DNA from: Hymenobacter mellowenesis
GTDB taxonomy: Bacteria > Bacteroidota > Bacteroidia > Cytophagales > Hymenobacteraceae
Reading direction: 5' to 3'
DNA: 64,000 nucleotides
NCBI RefSeq assembly: GCF_030581005.1
Contig: NZ_JAUQSX010000001.1
Coordinates: 496,001 to 560,000, forward strand
Both the position numbers and the translations under genes were made by a program. The notes under the pieces were generated by a model. The model was not told the DNA's origin. It ran no database searches and was given only the letters and a program-made list of their open reading frames with translations. Of this stretch, positions 52,416-60,779 are shown piece after piece; position 1 is the stretch's first letter; the number at the start of each line of letters is the position of its first letter.

Positions 52416-53534
52416 TCAAACTTTTCCGGCCACAGGTGGTGCCACCACCGGCGTGCCCGCAAATGTGCCGCCATGCTGCTCCACTACTTCCACAATTCGG
52501 TAGTTGAGGTCTTCTTTCACGTCGAGGTATTCGTCGTAGCTGGTGGTGTCCACGAAGTACTGCACGGTGACCTCGCGGCCGGCGGGCGTGAGAGCATTGA
52601 ATTTCATCTGCACGTCCTGCGTCACGAGCGGGTGGGCCTGCATGGCCGTTATCGCGCCAGCAATGATGTCGTGGAGCTGGACGCTGGTGGTTTTCTGGTC
52701 GAAGATGAGCGTGAACCCCACGCGGCGCGAGGTGCGCAGCGAAAGGTTATCCAGGGGCTTGTCAATCATGCTTTTGTTGGGCACGGTCACGTAGCTTTTC
52801 TCGGCGGTGCGCAGGCGGGTGCTGCGGAAGCCAATTTTCTCTACCGTACCGCTCACGTCGCCGGCCGTCACGAGGTCGCCCACGCCGAAGGGTTGGTCGA
52901 GGAAGATGGTGAACGAGGCGATGAGATTTTCGAGGCTTTCCTTGGCTGCGAAAGCCACGGCCAGCCCACCAATGCCCAGGCCGCCAATCAGGGCCGTCAC
53001 ATTCACGTTGAACACCTCGCCTAGCACCACCAGCAGACCGATGATGATGATGAGCACCTTTAGCAAATCTTTGGCGAAGGGCAGAAACTGATTGTCGAGC
53101 CGCGTGGCGCCGGCGGTTTGGCGCAATTCGTTGCGGCGCTGCACCACTAGTAGAGCAAAATCGACCAGCCGCAGCACCACCCAGGTAATGGTGAGGATAA
53201 TACCCAGCAGAAAGATGCGAAGCAGCGCCACCTTGGGCCAAGGCTCGATGCCCGGCACGGCATCGGGCGGCAAGGGGTAGCGCAACACGCCAAACGCCAG
53301 GTACACCGTGGCCAGCAGCAGCAGCACCGACAACGGTTGAATGAGCGAGTCGTGCAGTTCCTGCTCGCTCACGCCGGCCGTGTAGCGTTTGGTGAGGCGG
53401 AAAAGCACGGCACTCAGCAGCCGCGACAGCAGCCGCCGCAACGCCGCGCCCACCAGCAGAATGAAGGCCGCCAGCAGGTATTGGCCCAGGGAGTTACCCA
53501 GAAATTCGTAGCTCAAAAAAGAAGGAAGCGCCAT
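52416..53534 (-). CDS. Small-conductance mechanosensitive channel (MscS family)
   Basis: A 372-residue inner-membrane channel that relieves turgor on osmotic downshock. Four membrane helices (about 18-40, 65-85, 105-130, 160-185) precede the pore helix with the Gly/Ala pattern ALIGGLGIGGLAVAFAA and the MscS beta-domain signature FGVGDLVTAGDVSGTVEKIG. A C-terminal alpha-beta domain ends the protein. The start is the ATG at 53534; a TTG one codon upstream is also in frame. The gene is followed by the bidirectional palindrome and preceded by a repeat-filled gap. Confidence 0.92.
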   Translation of the reverse strand: MALPSFLSYEFLGNSLGQYLLAAFILLVGAALRRLLSRLLSAVLFRLTKRYTAGVSEQELHDSLIQPLSVLLLLATVYLAFGVLRYPLPPDAVPGIEPWPKVALLRIFLLGIILTITWVVLRLVDFALLVVQRRNELRQTAGATRLDNQFLPFAKDLLKVLIIIIGLLVVLGEVFNVNVTALIGGLGIGGLAVAFAAKESLENLIASFTIFLDQPFGVGDLVTAGDVSGTVEKIGFRSTRLRTAEKSYVTVPNKSMIDKPLDNLSLRTSRRVGFTLIFDQKTTSVQLHDIIAGAITAMQAHPLVTQDVQMKFNALTPAGREVTVQYFVDTTSYDEYLDVKEDLNYRIVEVVEQHGGTFAGTPVVAPPVAGKV

Positions 53535-53613
53535 CAAATGGAGAAATGGTTGTGCCGTAGAGACGCATAATTGCGCCTCGTTGTTGGGATGGTGCAGTTA
53601 AAGCGCCACAAAT

Positions 53614-53652
53614 AAAGAACGTCATGCCGAGCGCAGCGAAGCATCTTGCCCG
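53614..53652. repeat. Solo arm of palindrome family A
   Basis: A single 39-base arm (aaagaacgtcatgccgagc to the cccgc end) matching one arm of the repeat at 57218-57316 with a few changes. No inverted partner lies within the gap; a different C-rich element follows directly. Confidence 0.8.
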
Positions 53653-53671
53653 CAGTCACCTTACGCCGAAA

Positions 53672-53775
53672 CCTCACCCCCGTCCCCTCTCCCCAGAAGA
53701 GGGGAGCCAGCCGATTCAGTTCCGCGCAAAACCGGTGTCCCCTCTCCCCAAGGAGATGGGGGCAGGGGGTAAGGC
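53672..53775. repeat. C-rich imperfect inverted repeat element
   Basis: Left part cctcacccccgtcccctctcc and right part ggagatgggggcagggggtaagg are imperfect reverse complements about 60 bases apart; each side also forms a local hairpin (cccctct/agagggg; cccctctcc/ggagatgggg). It occupies the gap between the permease and MscS genes beside the solo family A arm. Confidence 0.75.
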
Positions 53776-53794
53776 GCCCGCTAGAACAAAACCC

Positions 53795-55057
53795 TTACTT
53801 CGCCCGAATGGCAATCACCGGGTCCAGATTGGCGGCCACGGCCGCCGGCACGATGCCGGCCACTACCCCAATGGCCACCGAGATGAGCAGCCCCAGCACG
53901 ATGCGCGCCGTCGTCATAGTGAGCGGCAGGGCATCCTGCGGAATGGTAGTGACGAGCCAGACCAGGAAAATGCCGGCCCCGCCGCCAATCAGACACAGGC
54001 AAATAGCTTCGAACAGGAATTGAAACAGAATAAAGAAGTTCTTGGCCCCTAGCGACTTCTGAATCCCGATGATATTGGTGCGCTCTCGCACCGACACGAA
54101 CATGATGTTGGCGATGCCAAAGCCACCCACCAGCGTGGCCAGGCCGCCAATCATGGCCCCGATGACGCCAATGCGGCTGAAGAGGGTACCAATCACGGAG
54201 GCAATCATTTCGGGCCGGTTCAGGGCGAAGTTGTCTTCCTCGCGGGGTTTGAGGCCGCGAATGTTGCGCATCACACCCTGCATTTCATACTCCAAATCGA
54301 GCAGGCCCGCGTCCTCGTCGCGGCCCTTCACGGCAATGGACACGCTGGGGCCGCCGCCCTTGCCCGTGGTACTCACGGAGAGGAGCTTGGCGAACAAACT
54401 GAATGGGATGATGCAGTTGGCGTCATTGCTCGAAATGGTGAGCAGCTTTTTGCCTTCCTTTTCCATCACGCCGATGACGGTGAACGTGCGGCCACGCGCC
54501 TTGAACTCCTGGCCCAGGGCGCTGCCGCTGGGAAACAGGTTTTCGGCAATGGTAGCGCCGATGATGGCCACCGGCCGGCCCGCGTCCATCTCCTGCGTGG
54601 TGAAATAGCGGCCTTCCTTGAGCGGCACGTTGCTCACGATGCGAAAATCGTAGGTTACGCCCTGCAATACGCAGTCGGCCACTGAGTTGGAGCCGGACTT
54701 GAGCGTATTGCCGCTGTTGGCGGCGAACATGGCCACGCCTTTATTATTCGGCCCGAGCTGCCGGCGCAGCTGCTGGAATTCGCGCGGCGTGGGGTTGGGC
54801 CGGTTGAAGTATTTCCACCAGGGTGAGTCGGGCGAAAAAATAAACGGCCATTTCTGGACGTAAATAATTTTGTCGCCCACAAAATCGAGGCTGCTGCGGA
54901 TGTTGCTTTCCAGCGAATCGACGACGGTGAAGACGGCGATGATGGAAAAAATGCCCACCGTGACGCCCAGCAGCGACAGTATCGTGCGCAACAAATTGGC
55001 CTTGAGGGCATCGAGGGCAAAGCGAAAGCTTTCGAAGACGAGACGGAGCGTGAGCAT
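53795..55057 (-). CDS. MacB/FtsX-type ABC transporter permease
   Basis: A 420-residue inner-membrane permease of the MacB-like mechanotransmission class. One N-terminal TM (LLRTILSLLGVTVGIFSIIAVFTVV, about 23-47), a large periplasmic MacB_PCD region (about 50-275), then three C-terminal TMs (about 305-410) with the FtsX-type segment RERTNIIGIQKSLGAK. It would couple cytoplasmic ATP hydrolysis to export or extraction of a lipoprotein, peptide or antibiotic. No ATPase or adaptor gene is adjacent; the upstream neighbour queA is divergent. Substrate unknown. Confidence 0.9.
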   Translation of the reverse strand: MLTLRLVFESFRFALDALKANLLRTILSLLGVTVGIFSIIAVFTVVDSLESNIRSSLDFVGDKIIYVQKWPFIFSPDSPWWKYFNRPNPTPREFQQLRRQLGPNNKGVAMFAANSGNTLKSGSNSVADCVLQGVTYDFRIVSNVPLKEGRYFTTQEMDAGRPVAIIGATIAENLFPSGSALGQEFKARGRTFTVIGVMEKEGKKLLTISSNDANCIIPFSLFAKLLSVSTTGKGGGPSVSIAVKGRDEDAGLLDLEYEMQGVMRNIRGLKPREEDNFALNRPEMIASVIGTLFSRIGVIGAMIGGLATLVGGFGIANIMFVSVRERTNIIGIQKSLGAKNFFILFQFLFEAICLCLIGGGAGIFLVWLVTTIPQDALPLTMTTARIVLGLLISVAIGVVAGIVPAAVAANLDPVIAIRAK

Positions 55058-55264
55058 TGGGAAAGGGTGAGATGCAGAAAAGAGCGGCAGTATGCCGGTG
55101 GCACCTGCAAAAGTGCACCGGATAACTTTTGCCGACGGCGGCAGTTTCTCGTAAAGCTTGTTTACAAGTTCAAAAGACGGGAAACGGCGGGGAAGTTGCT
55201 GATGATGAAAGCACGCCCCGCTGCCGGGTATTCAGGAAAAAAAGAATATTCTCGGAAAAAGCCG

Positions 55265-55272
55265 TACTTTTG
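55265..55272 (+). promoter_or_regulatory. -7 promoter box of queA
   Basis: TACTTTTG, an exact TAnnTTTG match, 38 bases before the queA ATG. A TTTG -33 box is not evident at 19-21 bases upstream. Confidence 0.6.
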
Positions 55273-55310
55273 CCTCCCCAAAATTCCGTATATTCCCCCA
55301 ATCCTGCCCT

Positions 55311-56366
55311 ATGGCGATGAAATTGCATGAGTTCAAGTTCGAACTCCCCGAGGAGCTGGTGGCCATGCACCCGGCCCGCAACCGCGACGAAAGCCGCCTG
55401 ATGGTGGTGCACCGCGCCACCGGCCAAATTGAGCACCGCAACTTTAAAGATATTCTCGATTATTTCAACGAGGGCGACGTTTTGGTGTTCAACGACACCA
55501 AGGTGTTCCCAGCCCGCCTCTACGGCAACAAAGAAAAAACCGGCGCTAAAATTGAGGTTTTCCTGCTCCGCGAGCTGAATAAGGAGTTGCGCCTGTGGGA
55601 CGTGCTGGTGGACCCCGCCCGCAAAATCCGCGTTGGCAACAAGCTCTACTTCGGCGAGTCAGACATGGTGGCCGAGGTCATTGACAACACGACTTCGCGC
55701 GGCCGCACCATCAAATTCCTGTTCGATGGCACCGACGAGGAGTTCCGCAAGGCGCTCTACGAGCTGGGCGAAACCCCGATTCCGAAAGAGGTTATCAACC
55801 GCGAAACCGAGCCCGCCGATAAGGAGCGGTACCAGACCATCTACGCCGAGCACATTGGCGCAGTGGCGGCTCCGTCGGCCGGCCTGCACTTCACCCGCGA
55901 GGTGATGAAGCGCATGGAAATCAAGGGCGTGGAGCCGGCGTTTGTGACGCTGCACGTGGGCCTGGGCACTTTCCGCACGGTGGACGTGGAAGACCTGACC
56001 AAGCACAAGATGGACTCCGAGAACTTCATCGTGACGGCCCCGGCCTGCGAAGTGGTGAATAAGGCCCTCGATGCCAAGAAGAAGGTGTGCGCCGTGGGCA
56101 CCACCACCATCCGCGCCATGGAGGCGTCGGTGTCGGCTAATGCCCGCATGAAGCCCACCCAGGGCTGGATTGACCGGTTCATCTTCCCGCCCCACGATTT
56201 CAAAATCGCCAACTGCATGCTCACCAACCTGCACATGCCGGAGAGCACGCTCATCATGCTGGCAGCGGCCTTTGCTGGCTACCCGCTGCTGATGGAAGCC
56301 TACAAGCAGGCCATTGCCGAGAAGTATAAGTTCTTCAGCTACGGCGACGCGATGCTGATTCTTTAA
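55311..56366 (+). CDS. queA: S-adenosylmethionine:tRNA ribosyltransferase-isomerase
   Basis: A 351-residue enzyme that transfers the ribosyl part of SAM to preQ1 in tRNA to form epoxyqueuosine, the next-to-last step of queuosine synthesis. Family blocks include [15 protein letters not shown] (about 59-73), [10 protein letters not shown] (186-195), [20 protein letters not shown] and [18 protein letters not shown]. Length matches the family. The ATG at 55311 is used; the next Met is two codons later. A -7 box lies upstream and a strong terminator follows. No other queuosine gene is in the window. Confidence 0.96.
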   Translation: MAMKLHEFKFELPEELVAMHPARNRDESRLMVVHRATGQIEHRNFKDILDYFNEGDVLVFNDTKVFPARLYGNKEKTGAKIEVFLLRELNKELRLWDVLVDPARKIRVGNKLYFGESDMVAEVIDNTTSRGRTIKFLFDGTDEEFRKALYELGETPIPKEVINRETEPADKERYQTIYAEHIGAVAAPSAGLHFTREVMKRMEIKGVEPAFVTLHVGLGTFRTVDVEDLTKHKMDSENFIVTAPACEVVNKALDAKKKVCAVGTTTIRAMEASVSANARMKPTQGWIDRFIFPPHDFKIANCMLTNLHMPESTLIMLAAAFAGYPLLMEAYKQAIAEKYKFFSYGDAMLIL

Positions 56367-56388
56367 GGATTCAAGCCACGAGCTTTTG

Positions 56389-56431
56389 AGAACGCCGGAA
56401 TTCCTTCGCAGGAGTTCCGGCGTTCTTTTTT
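56389..56431 (+). terminator. Terminator between queA and ispD
   Basis: A 16-bp stem with one mismatch (agaacgccggaattcc / ggagttccggcgttct), 6-base loop ttcgca, then T run. It ends only 18 bases before the ispD ATG. Confidence 0.92.
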
Positions 56432-56449
56432 ATCCAGAACTTCGCGCCA

Positions 56450-57181
56450 ATGAAAACCCCTAACCTTCCCCGGCAAGCGCCCGGGCTCCCCAGTCCCCAC
56501 GCACCCCGGCTGGCCATTTTGGTGGCCGGCGGCAGCGGCACCCGCATGGGCGCCGACCGGCCCAAACAGTTTCTGCTGCTGCGCGGCGAGCCCGTGCTGC
56601 TGCACACGTTGCGCCGCTTTGCCGAACCGGCGCTGGGCGTGCGGGAAATTGTGCTGGTGCTGCCCGCCGACCAGCTGGACATCTGGCAAGGGCTGTGCGC
56701 GCAGTTCAGCGTGGATATTCCGCACCGGCTGGTGGCGGGGGGCGCCACGCGTTGGGCTTCGGTGAAAGCCGGCCTGGCCGCGCTGGGTGCGCACGCCGAA
56801 GGCCTGGTGGCCGTGCACGACGGCGTGCGGCCGCTGGTATCGCGCCAGGTGGTGGAGCGCACCTATGCCGCCGCCGCTACCCACGCCGCCGCCGCCGCCG
56901 CCGTGCTGCCCAAGGATTCGGTGCGGCTGGTGTCGCAGCATGGCTCGGCGGCCCAGAATCGCAGCCGCCTGCGTTTGATGCAGACGCCCCAGACGTTTGA
57001 AATCGACCTGCTGCGCCGCGCCTACGCCATGCCGGAGCTGGCTTCGTTTACCGATGATGCCACGGTGGTGGATGACTTGTGCCGCGTGCAGCTAGTGGAC
57101 GGCGACTACCGCAACCTGAAAATCACGACGCCGGAGGACTTGGTGGTGGCGGAGGCGCTGCTTGGCGGATTGGTGGGGTAG
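56450..57181 (+). CDS. ispD: 2-C-methyl-D-erythritol 4-phosphate cytidylyltransferase
   Basis: A 243-residue enzyme converting MEP and CTP to CDP-ME in the non-mevalonate isoprenoid pathway. The nucleotide-binding loop VAGGSGTRMGADRPKQ (25-40), VHDGVRPLVS, the KDSVRLV segment, QTPQTFEIDLLRRAY and the C-terminal NLKITTPEDLVVAEALL are IspD signatures. The first 20 residues (Pro-rich) are longer than usual, so translation could begin slightly later, though no internal Met precedes the binding loop. The queA terminator stands just upstream, leaving little room for a promoter; read-through or a promoter inside queA is likely. Confidence 0.95.
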   Translation: MKTPNLPRQAPGLPSPHAPRLAILVAGGSGTRMGADRPKQFLLLRGEPVLLHTLRRFAEPALGVREIVLVLPADQLDIWQGLCAQFSVDIPHRLVAGGATRWASVKAGLAALGAHAEGLVAVHDGVRPLVSRQVVERTYAAAATHAAAAAAVLPKDSVRLVSQHGSAAQNRSRLRLMQTPQTFEIDLLRRAYAMPELASFTDDATVVDDLCRVQLVDGDYRNLKITTPEDLVVAEALLGGLVG

Positions 57182-57217
57182 TGGGTTGGTGTATTTGCGG
57201 GCTGGCGGGCACAAAAA

Positions 57218-57316
57218 AAGAACGTCAAGCAGAGCGCAGCGAAGCATCTTTACCGCAATAGTAAATGAATGCATTGAGCGGTAAAGATGCTTCGCTGCGC
57301 TCTGCATGACGTTCTT
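57218..57316. repeat. Long inverted repeat (palindrome family A, copy 3)
   Basis: Two 39-base arms (57218-57256 and 57278-57316) with one mismatch and a 21-base loop. Core gagcgcagcgaagcatcttt with end accgc as in the other copies. It separates the codirectional ispD and isomerase genes. Confidence 0.95.
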
Positions 57317-57361
57317 GCGCTTCGTTTAATTCACCAATCCGCAAACCCACCACTCCACCAA

Positions 57362-58162
57362 ATGGAATACATCAGCCTGCTCTACGACCTGCGCCCCGAC
57401 GGCGTGGCCACCATCACCCTGAACCGCCCGGAGGTGTTCAACGCCTTCAACGACCCTATGAGCTACGAACTGCAGGACGCCCTGAAGCAGGTGGCGCGCG
57501 ATGCCACCGTGCGGGCCGTGGTGCTCACGGGCGCCGGCCGGGCCTTTTGCTCGGGCCAGGACCTGAAGGCGGCGCAGGAGGCGGCCGCGGCCGAGGGCAA
57601 GCCCCGCTCCTTTTACGACTCGCTGCACCAGCGCTACAACCCCATCATCCGGGCCATGCGCGGGCTGCCGAAGCCCATTATCGGGCGCCTCAACGGCGTG
57701 GCGGCGGGGGCGGGCTGCTCGCTGGCGCTGGCCTGCGATGCCATTATCGCCAGCAGCGAGGCCTCTCTGATTGAGGTGTTTATCAACATCGGGCTGGTGC
57801 CAGATTCGGGCTCGTCGTGGTTCTTGCCGCGGCTGGTTGGCACGCTCAAGGCGTTTGAGCTGTGCAGCCTGGGCTCGAAAGTGCCGGCGGCGGAGGCCTT
57901 GCGGCTGGGCCTGGTGAACCAGGTGGTGCCAGCGGAACAACTCGATGAAGCGACGTATGCGCTAGCCGCCCGCTACGCTTCAGCGCCCACCAAATCTATC
58001 GGCCTCATCAAGCAGATGCTGAACAAGGCCGGCGCGGCCACCCTGGACGAGATGCTGGACTACGAAGCCCATTGCCAGCAGATTGCCGGCGAATCAGCGG
58101 ACTATCTGGAAGGCGTGCAGGCGTTCAGCGAAAAGCGCAAGCCGGTATTTACGGGGAAATAA
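57362..58162 (+). CDS. Enoyl-CoA hydratase/isomerase family protein, PaaG-like
   Basis: A 266-residue crotonase-fold enzyme. The CoA oxyanion hole is formed by AFCSGQDL (61-68) and NGVAAGAGCS (111-120). The block GLVPDSGSSWFLPRLVG carries Asp148 at the position of the catalytic Asp of PaaG, the isomerase that converts ring-epoxy-phenylacetyl-CoA to the oxepin in phenylacetate breakdown, whereas classical hydratases have paired Glu there. The start MEYISLLYD is preferred to an ATG 25 codons upstream that falls inside the palindromic repeat. No other paa genes are adjacent, so a general delta-isomerase role is possible. Confidence 0.88.
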   Translation: MEYISLLYDLRPDGVATITLNRPEVFNAFNDPMSYELQDALKQVARDATVRAVVLTGAGRAFCSGQDLKAAQEAAAAEGKPRSFYDSLHQRYNPIIRAMRGLPKPIIGRLNGVAAGAGCSLALACDAIIASSEASLIEVFINIGLVPDSGSSWFLPRLVGTLKAFELCSLGSKVPAAEALRLGLVNQVVPAEQLDEATYALAARYASAPTKSIGLIKQMLNKAGAATLDEMLDYEAHCQQIAGESADYLEGVQAFSEKRKPVFTGK

Positions 58163-58204
58163 AACGCTGCTGGCTATTTCCTAAGCTAGCACTTACCGTG
58201 AATG

Positions 58205-58240
58205 AAAAGAGCCGTCCCAGCAAGGACGGCTCTTTTGTTT
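58205..58240. terminator. Bidirectional terminator
   Basis: A perfect 13-bp stem (aaaagagccgtcc / ggacggctctttt), loop cagcaa, between convergent genes. Confidence 0.92.
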
Positions 58241-58275
58241 GCAGCAGAAGACAGATGGGCCGAAGCCCTAAGCAA

Positions 58276-59115
58276 CTAGCGAAGCGTGATGGTGCGGGTG
58301 CGGCCGTTGATGGAAACGGTGGCGGTGTTGTCGCAAGCGCCGTTGCCATAGTCCAGCACCATGGTTTTGTTGTTGGAATTGCTGATGCTGATAGTGCCCT
58401 GCACGAAGTATTTGAAGCAGTCGCCGCGCTTGATAAGGGGCGACTGGACGGCGGTGGTGTAGCTCACGCCTTTGCGGTTGGTACCGGCTGAAGCGCCGGT
58501 CACGCTGAACACATCATCCGAAAACTGGGGTGTGGCATAGCCGGCGGTCTGGTTGAAGGTCCAGCTGGCGGTCCAGGAGTGGGTGCCGCCGTTGTTGGCC
58601 CGGATGATGCTGGCGTTGGTCACATCGACGGAGAACGAGCCCTGGCCCAGGTCGGTGAAGGTGCGGGTGGCGGTGTGCTGGTTGTCGTTCACGAAGTAGT
58701 TGGTGCGCGTGACCACGGCACCGGCGCGGCGCTTGAGCACATCGGTGGTGAAAGCCACCCGAATCTGGCCGCGGCGGTAGCGGCCGTCGGGGCACAGGCA
58801 ATTGGTAGGGCCGAAATCGATGATGAGGACGCGGTTCTGCGCGTCGTAGGTGCGGGTGGCGCAGGTCCCGAAACGGGCTTGGAAATCGGCCGTTGTGCTG
58901 GCAAAAGCGGGGCTGGTCGAGGAGAACTCGGCCGGGCCGGCCATGTTCATGGCGTCGGTGCTGATGGCGGTTTCGATGTTGTCCTCGCTGCGGTCTTCGG
59001 CGGTGGTGATGTCGTCGGGGGCGACTTCATCGTTTTTCCGGTTGCAGGCGGTGGTGAGCAGCAGGCCGCTGGCCAGGCAGGCCAGAGTCAGGGAGCGGAG
59101 CGAAAAAGTACGCAT
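58276..59115 (-). CDS. Lipoprotein of unknown function
   Basis: A 279-residue lipoprotein (lipobox LLTTAC-N, Cys24) exported by Sec. The mature part is beta-rich, with four Cys in pairs (GTCATRTYD, TNCLCPDG, GDCFKYF and GACDN) and a conserved-looking C terminus ATVSINGRTRTITLR. I recall similar lipoproteins in Hymenobacter and related genera, but no function is known. It ends at a bidirectional terminator shared with the isomerase gene. The start at MRTFSLRSL gives the correct signal; an ATG 23 codons upstream would not. Confidence 0.72.
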   Translation of the reverse strand: MRTFSLRSLTLACLASGLLLTTACNRKNDEVAPDDITTAEDRSEDNIETAISTDAMNMAGPAEFSSTSPAFASTTADFQARFGTCATRTYDAQNRVLIIDFGPTNCLCPDGRYRRGQIRVAFTTDVLKRRAGAVVTRTNYFVNDNQHTATRTFTDLGQGSFSVDVTNASIIRANNGGTHSWTASWTFNQTAGYATPQFSDDVFSVTGASAGTNRKGVSYTTAVQSPLIKRGDCFKYFVQGTISISNSNNKTMVLDYGNGACDNTATVSINGRTRTITLR

Positions 59116-59304
59116 GGCGAAAAAGGTGGGAATGAATATAAAGATACTGAAAGACGAACTGCGTTTGTGGCCGGTTGGAAGCAACTCCCCGGTTCAGGTT
59201 TAACACGGTTTCAAAAAAATGCCTAAATCATTGAAAAACCTGCTACCCGAGCCCGCGTATAGCGGGCCAACTCATCTCATACATCTTTTACAACACCACT
59301 CGCC

Positions 59305-59916
59305 ATGCGCCTTTCGCTGAATATTTTGCTTCCGGTGCGGAGGCTGTTGCTGGGCCTGGCGGCACTGCCACTGGCGGTGGCGTGCTCTTCTAATGAGGGC
59401 GGAAGCTCCGACGCCGTGAAAGACGCCACGGCTCTGAACGAGCACAAAATTGCGGATGCCGACATCACCAAAAAGCAGGAAGCCGACGCCGAATTCCTGG
59501 TGCGGGCCACCAGCAACGCCCTGCTGGAAGTAGAGTTGGGCAAGCTGGCCCAGACGCGGGCCACGGCGCCGGCCGTGCGCGCCTTCGGCGCGGCAGCGGT
59601 GCAAAGCCGCCTCGAACTACTGACCTCCTTGCGCAGCCTGGCCGCCGCCAAGCAGCTGGCCGTGCCCTCGGCGCTCGGCGACGACGAGCAGAGCGCCTAT
59701 CACGAAGCCAGCACCCAAACCGGCAGCCAACTCGACAAGCGCGTGATGGCTTTGCTCGTGAAAATCCAGAAGCAGGACGAAGATGCCTTCGACGACATGA
59801 AGGACGATGCCTACGACGGCGACATCCGCGCGCTGGCCGCCAAGTACTACACGCCGATTGATGAGCAGCTAGACGCCGCAAAAGAAGCCGCCGACGCGGC
59901 CGATAAGCTGCCGTAG
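59305..59916 (+). CDS. DUF4142 protein, divergent paralogue 1
   Basis: A 203-residue lipoprotein (VACSS lipobox) with a ferritin-like helical DUF4142 domain from about residue 50 (EADAEFLVRATSNALLEVELGKLA). First of three DUF4142 genes in a row. Unlike the next two, it lacks the conserved His residues: DDHTK is replaced by VQSRL, DHEED by KQDED, and KMHLD by IDEQL, so any metal-related function may be lost. Spacing to the next copy is 72 bases. The family's role is unknown; it is common in Bacteroidota and Proteobacteria. Confidence 0.82.
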   Translation: MRLSLNILLPVRRLLLGLAALPLAVACSSNEGGSSDAVKDATALNEHKIADADITKKQEADAEFLVRATSNALLEVELGKLAQTRATAPAVRAFGAAAVQSRLELLTSLRSLAAAKQLAVPSALGDDEQSAYHEASTQTGSQLDKRVMALLVKIQKQDEDAFDDMKDDAYDGDIRALAAKYYTPIDEQLDAAKEAADAADKLP

Positions 59917-59988
59917 CTGGCAGTCCGCTTCAGCAATTTTTCATACGACTATTTGAATTTTAGCTTTTCACCAACCCTATTTTTTCCC

Positions 59989-60591
59989 ATGAAACGCTCT
60001 TTCATCGCCCTGCTCAGCGCTGCCACTATGCTTTTCGCGGCCGCCAGCTGCAACTCCAACGACTCCGTGAAGGAGGCGCAGAAAACCAACGAAGCAAAAG
60101 CCGACAGCGCCACGGCCGATAACGCTGTGGGCAAAGCCGAAGAAAGAGGCATGGACTACGACTCCGAATTCCTGACCAAGGCGGCCAGCGGCGGTATGCT
60201 AGAAGTGGAGATGGGCAAGCAGGTGCTGGCCCGCGCCATCACGCCGGAGGCCAAGAAATACGCCCAGCAAATGGTGGACGACCACACCAAAGGCAACGCC
60301 GAGCTGATGGCCCTGGCCGCTAAAAAGAACATCACCCTGCCCACCACCCTCGGCGACGAGCACGCCAAAGTGCTGAAGGACGTGGTGGAGGAAAAAGGCG
60401 TGAAGATGGACCAGGAGTACATGAAGGAGATGCTCAAGGACCACGAGGAAGACGTGAAGGAATACACCGACGCCTCCATCAAAGCCTCTGACCCCGACAT
60501 CAAAGCCTTCGCCGCCAAAACCGTCCCGATGCTGAAAATGCACCTCGACATGGTGACCAAAATGAAGGTGGCCGTGGATGCCGCGAAGTAG
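59989..60591 (+). CDS. DUF4142 protein, paralogue 2
   Basis: A 200-residue lipoprotein (ASCNS lipobox) with a full DUF4142 helical bundle: SEFLTKAASGGMLEVEMGKQVLA, MVDDHTKGNAEL, DHEEDVKEY and LKMHLDM. The three His-containing motifs are intact. The start MKRSFIALL is chosen for the signal; upstream in-frame codons are not plausible. It is followed by a strong terminator, so paralogues 1-2 may be one transcript. Function unknown. Confidence 0.87.
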   Translation: MKRSFIALLSAATMLFAAASCNSNDSVKEAQKTNEAKADSATADNAVGKAEERGMDYDSEFLTKAASGGMLEVEMGKQVLARAITPEAKKYAQQMVDDHTKGNAELMALAAKKNITLPTTLGDEHAKVLKDVVEEKGVKMDQEYMKEMLKDHEEDVKEYTDASIKASDPDIKAFAAKTVPMLKMHLDMVTKMKVAVDAAK

Positions 60592-60617
60592 CCTCCTGCG
60601 TCTGCATGCATTACGCC

Positions 60618-60656
60618 AAGCCGGCCTGCTCTTTATCGGAGCGGGCCGGCTTTTTT
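60618..60656 (+). terminator. Rho-independent terminator after DUF4142 paralogue 2
   Basis: A 14-bp stem (aagccggcctgctc / gagcgggccggctt; one wobble), loop tttatcg, then six T. Confidence 0.92.
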
Positions 60657-60779
60657 ATTGACAATCAACTGCTCAGCTTTAACTAAATGTCTGAAACAAA
60701 AACAGATGGTAGCGCAACTCCGTGCGGCAATTCCCCCGTACTGCTGGTAGACATCATTCCATCCTTTCCGTTATTTTTC

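Noticed and set aside
4113..57316. Inverted repeats as ends of insertion sequences
   Set aside because: The sequence between arms is only 21-22 bases (about 93 in family B), with no transposase gene anywhere in the window.
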